In this document: piece after piece, positions 60,932-64,000 of the stretch
How positions within the stretch are numbered: the first letter of the stretch is position 1
Layout of the letters: each line of letters starts with the position of its first letter
Origin: Amycolatopsis vastitatis
GTDB taxonomy: Bacteria; Actinomycetota; Actinomycetes; Mycobacteriales; Pseudonocardiaceae
Assembly (NCBI RefSeq): GCF_002234595.1
Contig: NZ_NMUL01000038.1
Coordinates: 1 to 64,000 of the forward strand
DNA: 64,000 nt
Direction of reading: 5' to 3'
Program-made: the position numbers and the translations under genes
Notes under the pieces: generated by a model
Seen by the model: only the letters and a program-made list of their open reading frames with translations
What the model was told of the DNA's origin: nothing
Database searches by the model: none

Positions 60932-61294
60932 CTAGTCCTCCTCAGGAGCCCCGAACAACCCCAGCGGCTCCCCACCGAGAACGTGGGCATGGACGTGAAA
61001 GACGGTCTGCCCGGCATCCCCATCGGTGTTGAAGACAACCCGATACCCACTCTCCAACACCCCCTCGATCTCGGCAACCTTCCGAGCACTCAGCGCAACG
61101 TCGGCAAGCAGCTGCGGATCAGCGGCAGCAAGCTCCCCCAGATTCCGGTACCGCTTCCGGGGAACAACAAGCACATGAACCCGAGCCTGCGGCCGAATAT
61201 CCCGAAAGGCAAAGGTGGCCTCATCCTGATAGACAACGTCAGCAGGGATCTCCCCACCAATGATCCGTTCGAACAGAGTCTCATCCTCAGCCAT
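60932..61294 (-). CDS. HIT-family nucleotide hydrolase
   Basis: 120 residues from ATG 61294; a TTG at 61300 is possible. Histidine triad FHVHAHVLGG near 103 and the N-terminal FERIIGGEIPADVVYQDE are typical of Hint-type purine nucleoside phosphoramidases. Codon use is unlike neighbours: many GTT, GCT, GAT and TTT codons where the surrounding genes end in C or G, with a visibly lower GC content. Confidence 0.9.
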   Translation of the reverse strand: MAEDETLFERIIGGEIPADVVYQDEATFAFRDIRPQARVHVLVVPRKRYRNLGELAAADPQLLADVALSARKVAEIEGVLESGYRVVFNTDGDAGQTVFHVHAHVLGGEPLGLFGAPEED

Positions 61295-61947
61295 GCCCAA
61301 ACCCTATCGACTCAGGTCCACGAAGGTTCAACAGCTCATCAACCCACCACCCCGAAGCCGGATTGTGACAACGGACGGCAGTACCGCGTCAAGGCGGGAA
61401 AGCGTGCCTTGACCCGGCACTACCGTCCGCGTGCAGGCTTCGGATCGGGGCGGTGGGAGGGGTCTGGGCGGAGCGCAAGTCATCCCGCAGCGTGCCGTTC
61501 ACAACCCTGCCCTCAAAGGGGCCCCGAAGGGGGCTAGAAGACGCCAACCAACGCGGAGCGAGGGGCCGAAGGCCGCCGAGCAAGGAAACCCGCCCAACCC
61601 AACGAGACAACCAGCGGAAGTCGCGGGGGTCCGGGGCTCGCCCCGGCTGGGGGTCTGGGGGTTTGACCCCCAGAAAACACAACGAACGCGAAAGCGGCGT
61701 CTGCAAGGAGCGAAGCGACTGAGACGTCGTAGAAGCGGAAGACGCCGCGGGAGCGGTAGACCCTGGGGGTCGATCTACCGCTGCCGCGGCTACCGCCGGA
61801 CCGAGGGGGGAGGTGCCCGGCGGGGTCCGTGTCTTCCCAGTGGCGCGCCGAAACGGTGGGTGGCGCGTTAATTAACGAGAGTAACCGGTCGGAGCGTGAT
61901 CGCGCCATAACTGGGCGCAAAATCGGGTGTTTTTTTCGGTTGATCTC
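61295..61947. other. 650-bp non-coding stretch
   Basis: No reading frame here resembles a protein; the longest is low-complexity. Features seen: two adjacent strong hairpins (listed separately), GGGGCC/GGCCGAAGGCC-type runs near 61515-61575, a GTTAATTAAC palindrome near 61867, a small GCGCC/GGCGC hairpin near 61905 and a run of seven T at about 61929. Purine-rich and lower in GC than neighbours on its left side. Confidence 0.55.
61631..61674. terminator. Pair of strong hairpins between rsmE and the HIT gene
   Basis: CCGGGG-CTCG-CCCCGG (61631-61646) and TCTGGGGG-TTTGA-CCCCCAGA (61654-61674), the second followed by AAAACAC on the plus strand. Could terminate the rsmE-side transcript or represent a dispersed genomic repeat. 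Confidence 0.5.
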
Positions 61948-62700
61948 TCAGTGCCAGCGGCTGGTGAGGGCGCCGAGTGCGCCGAGGGCGACGGCGGCGG
62001 CCGTGGAGGTGCGGAGGACGGTCGTGCCGAGGCGGACGGGTCTGGCTCCGGCCTGCCGGAGGGTGGCCAGTTCGTCGTCGGTGATGCCGCCTTCGGGTCC
62101 GACGACGAGGAGGATGTCGCCGGTGGCGGGCAGGGGCAGGTCGGTGAGCCGGTCGGGGACGTCGGACTCCAGGACGATCGTGAGGGACATCGTCGCCGTG
62201 AGCCCGGCGAGTTCGGCGGTCGTGACGGGTTCGGTGACGTCGGGGACGTGGGCGCGGCGGGCTTGTTTGGCGGCGGCGCGGGCGGTGGCGCGCCAGCGGG
62301 TGAGGGCTTTTTCGGCGCGGGGGCCGTCTTCCCACTTGGCGACGCTGCGGGTGGCGCGCCAGGGGACGATGGCGTCGACGCCGGCTTCGGTGGCGAGTTC
62401 GACGGCGAGTTCGCCGCGGTCGCCTTTGGCGAGGGCTTGGGCGACGTGGACGCGCAGGGCGGGTGGCTCCTCGGTCCAGTGTTCCTCGACCGTGAGGGTC
62501 AGGAGCGGGTCGCGGCCGGCTTGGACGGCGTCGACGACGCAGCGGGCCATCGTGCCGGCGCCGTCGGAGAGGACGAGCCGTTCGCCCATGCGCAGGCGGC
62601 GGACGGTGGCCGCGTGCCGGGCTTCCTCGCCGTCGAGGGTCGTGCGCCCGGAGGCGGGGACCGTGGCGGCGAGGAAGACCGGCAGGGTGGTGTCGGGCAC
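61948..62700 (-). CDS. rsmE: 16S rRNA (uracil-1498-N3)-methyltransferase
   Basis: 250 residues. SPOUT-fold methyltransferase. N-terminal PUA-like region (HAATVRRLRMGERLVLSDG), then the trefoil-knot SAM site LLVVGPEGGITDDELATL and LGTTVLRTSTAAAVALGAL. Methylates U1498 of 16S rRNA. Three bases downstream of dnaJ, so co-transcribed. Confidence 0.93.
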   Translation of the reverse strand: MPDTTLPVFLAATVPASGRTTLDGEEARHAATVRRLRMGERLVLSDGAGTMARCVVDAVQAGRDPLLTLTVEEHWTEEPPALRVHVAQALAKGDRGELAVELATEAGVDAIVPWRATRSVAKWEDGPRAEKALTRWRATARAAAKQARRAHVPDVTEPVTTAELAGLTATMSLTIVLESDVPDRLTDLPLPATGDILLVVGPEGGITDDELATLRQAGARPVRLGTTVLRTSTAAAVALGALGALTSRWH

Positions 62701-62703
62701 GGC

Positions 62704-63870
62704 TCAGCGGTGGTTCTTGGCGCGGAGCTTGCCGAACAGCCCGCCGTGCTTCGTGCCGTTGGAGGCCAGGGTGGGGACTTCCTCGCCGCGCTGCTGGGCG
62801 AGTTCGACGAGGAGTTCGCGCTGGGCTTCGTCGAGCTTGGTGGGGACGGCGACGTCGATGTGGACGTGGAGGTCTCCGCGGCCGTCGACGCGGCCGGAGG
62901 ACCGCAGCCGGGGCATGCCCTTGCCGGTGAGGACCAGTTCGGCGTTGGGCTGGGTGCCCGGTTCGATGTCGAGCTGGTAGTCGCCGTCGACGAGGGTCGA
63001 GATGGGTACCGAGGCGCCGAGGGCGGCGGTGGTCATCGGGATGCGGAAGTTGCAGTGCAGGTCGTGGCCCTGCCGGACGAAGACCTCGTGCGGGGTCTCG
63101 TCGATCTCCACGTAGAGGTCGCCCGCCGGGCCGCCGCCGGGGCCGACTTCGCCCTGGCCGGACAGGCGGATCCGCATGCCGTCGCCGACGCCCGGCGGGA
63201 TCTTCGCGGTGACGTTGCGGCGGGCGCGGATGCGGCCGTCGCCGCCGCACTGGCGGCAGGGGTCGGGGATGACCTCGCCGAAGCCGCGGCAGACCGGGCA
63301 GGGGCGGGCGGTGACGACCTGGCCGAGGAAGGACCGCTGGACGGACTGGACCTCGCCGGCGCCGCCGCAGGTGTCGCAGGTCTTGACCGAGGTGCCTTCG
63401 CTGGTGCCCGCGCCGCGGCAGAGGTCGCAGACGATGGCCGTGTCGACGGCGATTTCCTTGTCGACGCCGGTGGCGCACTCCTCGAGGGTGAGGCCGAGCC
63501 GGATGAGGGCGTCGGAGCCGGGCTGGACGCGGCTGCGGGGGCCACGGCCGCGGCCGTGGCCCGCGCCGCCGGCGGCGCCGAAGAACGCGTCCATGATGTC
63601 GCCGAGGCCGCCGAAACCGGCGAACGGGTCGCCGCCCCCGCCGCGCGCGCCGCCGTCCATCGGGTCGCCGCCGAGGTCGACGATCTTGCGCTTCTGCGGG
63701 TCGGACAGCACCTCGTAGGCCGTCGTGACCTCGCCGAACTTGTGCTGCGCGTCTTCCGACGGGTTGACGTCGGGGTGCAGCTCCCGGGCCAGCTTCCGGT
63801 ACGCGCGCTTGATCTCCTGATCGCTCGCGTTCTTGGCCACCCCGAGGATGCCGTAGTAGTCCCTCGCCAC
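62704..63870 (-). CDS. dnaJ: Chaperone DnaJ (DnaJ2 type)
   Basis: 388 residues from GTG 63870. J domain at 1-68 with HPD in ARELHPDVNPS, Gly/Phe-rich region (GGGGDPFAGFGGLGDIM), zinc domain with four CxxCxGxG-type repeats (CDLCRGAG, CDTCGGAG, CPVCRGFG, CRQCGGDG) and the substrate-binding C-terminus. Co-chaperone of DnaK. Next to hrcA, the classical heat-shock pair, so repression through a CIRCE element upstream of hrcA is expected outside the window. Confidence 0.95.
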   Translation of the reverse strand: MARDYYGILGVAKNASDQEIKRAYRKLARELHPDVNPSEDAQHKFGEVTTAYEVLSDPQKRKIVDLGGDPMDGGARGGGGDPFAGFGGLGDIMDAFFGAAGGAGHGRGRGPRSRVQPGSDALIRLGLTLEECATGVDKEIAVDTAIVCDLCRGAGTSEGTSVKTCDTCGGAGEVQSVQRSFLGQVVTARPCPVCRGFGEVIPDPCRQCGGDGRIRARRNVTAKIPPGVGDGMRIRLSGQGEVGPGGGPAGDLYVEIDETPHEVFVRQGHDLHCNFRIPMTTAALGASVPISTLVDGDYQLDIEPGTQPNAELVLTGKGMPRLRSSGRVDGRGDLHVHIDVAVPTKLDEAQRELLVELAQQRGEEVPTLASNGTKHGGLFGKLRAKNHR

Positions 63871-63901
63871 CGTCTCTGCTTCTCCTTCTGCTCTGCCCGG
63901 C

Positions 63902-64000
63902 TCAGCGGCCGGCCAGGATCTGCCCCACGTAGTTGGCGACCGCGCGCACCGCGGCGATCGTGCCGGGGTAGTCCATCCGGGTCGGGCCGACCACCCCCAT
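63902..64000 (-). CDS. hrcA: Heat-inducible repressor HrcA, C-terminal part
   Basis: The last 32 residues and stop of a gene that runs off the right edge: MGVVGPTRMDYPGTIAAVRA and then VANYVGQILAGR. This is the typical C-terminus of HrcA, the CIRCE-binding repressor of class I heat-shock genes, and it lies directly upstream of dnaJ as in other actinobacteria. Confidence 0.88.
   Translation of the reverse strand: MGVVGPTRMDYPGTIAAVRAVANYVGQILAGR

Noticed and set aside
61389..61871. Overlapping open frames in the non-coding stretch
   Set aside because: Pro/Arg-rich, no ribosome sites, and they run through the perfect hairpins.

Overview
High-GC actinobacterial chromosome, most likely an Amycolatopsis-like member of the Pseudonocardiales. 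The evidence is about 70% GC, many GTG starts, and a core gene order (dnaG, dgt, glyS, smtB-zur, uppS, recO, era, CBS protein, ybeY, phoH, rsmE, dnaJ, hrcA) that matches the order known from Mycobacterium tuberculosis. The genus is an inference from gene content; no search was run.

1-8.1 kb is accessory and eroded. It begins with the N-terminus of a manganese catalase, followed by a short-chain dehydrogenase with an internal deletion, an OsmC-like peroxidase, an alpha/beta hydrolase and a family-5 uracil-DNA glycosylase. Then come three IS remnants: a fused IS3/IS5 scar, an IS5-family copy with intact ends but a frameshifted transposase, and a truncated relative of that copy. Between the last two lie a GAF-ANTAR regulator and a SpoIIE-type phosphatase, a likely stress-signalling pair.

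8.13-24.25 kb is a putative genomic island. A roughly 92-bp direct repeat flanks it. The right copy belongs to an intact tRNA-Asn(GTT) gene and its terminator; the left copy stops exactly at the anticodon. Inside are a 3,086-residue secreted RHS/YD-repeat protein with a nuclease-like C-terminus, a 750-residue secreted VxDTRxG/beta-propeller protein directly downstream, a divergent AfsR/SARP-type regulator, a truncated second SARP gene, and decayed remnants of a radical-SAM protein and a dTMP kinase. No integrase and no evident immunity gene is seen.

24.4-36.7 kb mixes core and accessory genes: a methyltransferase (tam), dnaG, an ECF41-type sigma factor with a carboxymuconolactone decarboxylase nearby, a divergent MarR/MFS pair that shares a palindromic operator with both start codons, small enzymes, a polytopic membrane protein and a serpin.

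36.9-53.4 kb carries dgt, a two-component/ABC exporter operon, glyS, a sortase operon (substrate plus two class F sortases), smtB-zur, a permease pair with a histidine-rich loop, uppS and recO. Three minus-strand genes here are followed by GC-rich repeat hairpins built from unrelated units.

53.4-56.5 kb is a cluster of small membrane proteins (three CD225/dispanin-type, RDD, DUF2752). 56.6-64 kb is the conserved housekeeping block era to hrcA, all on the minus strand, interrupted by a HIT-family gene with unusual codon use and by a 650-bp non-coding stretch rich in hairpins.
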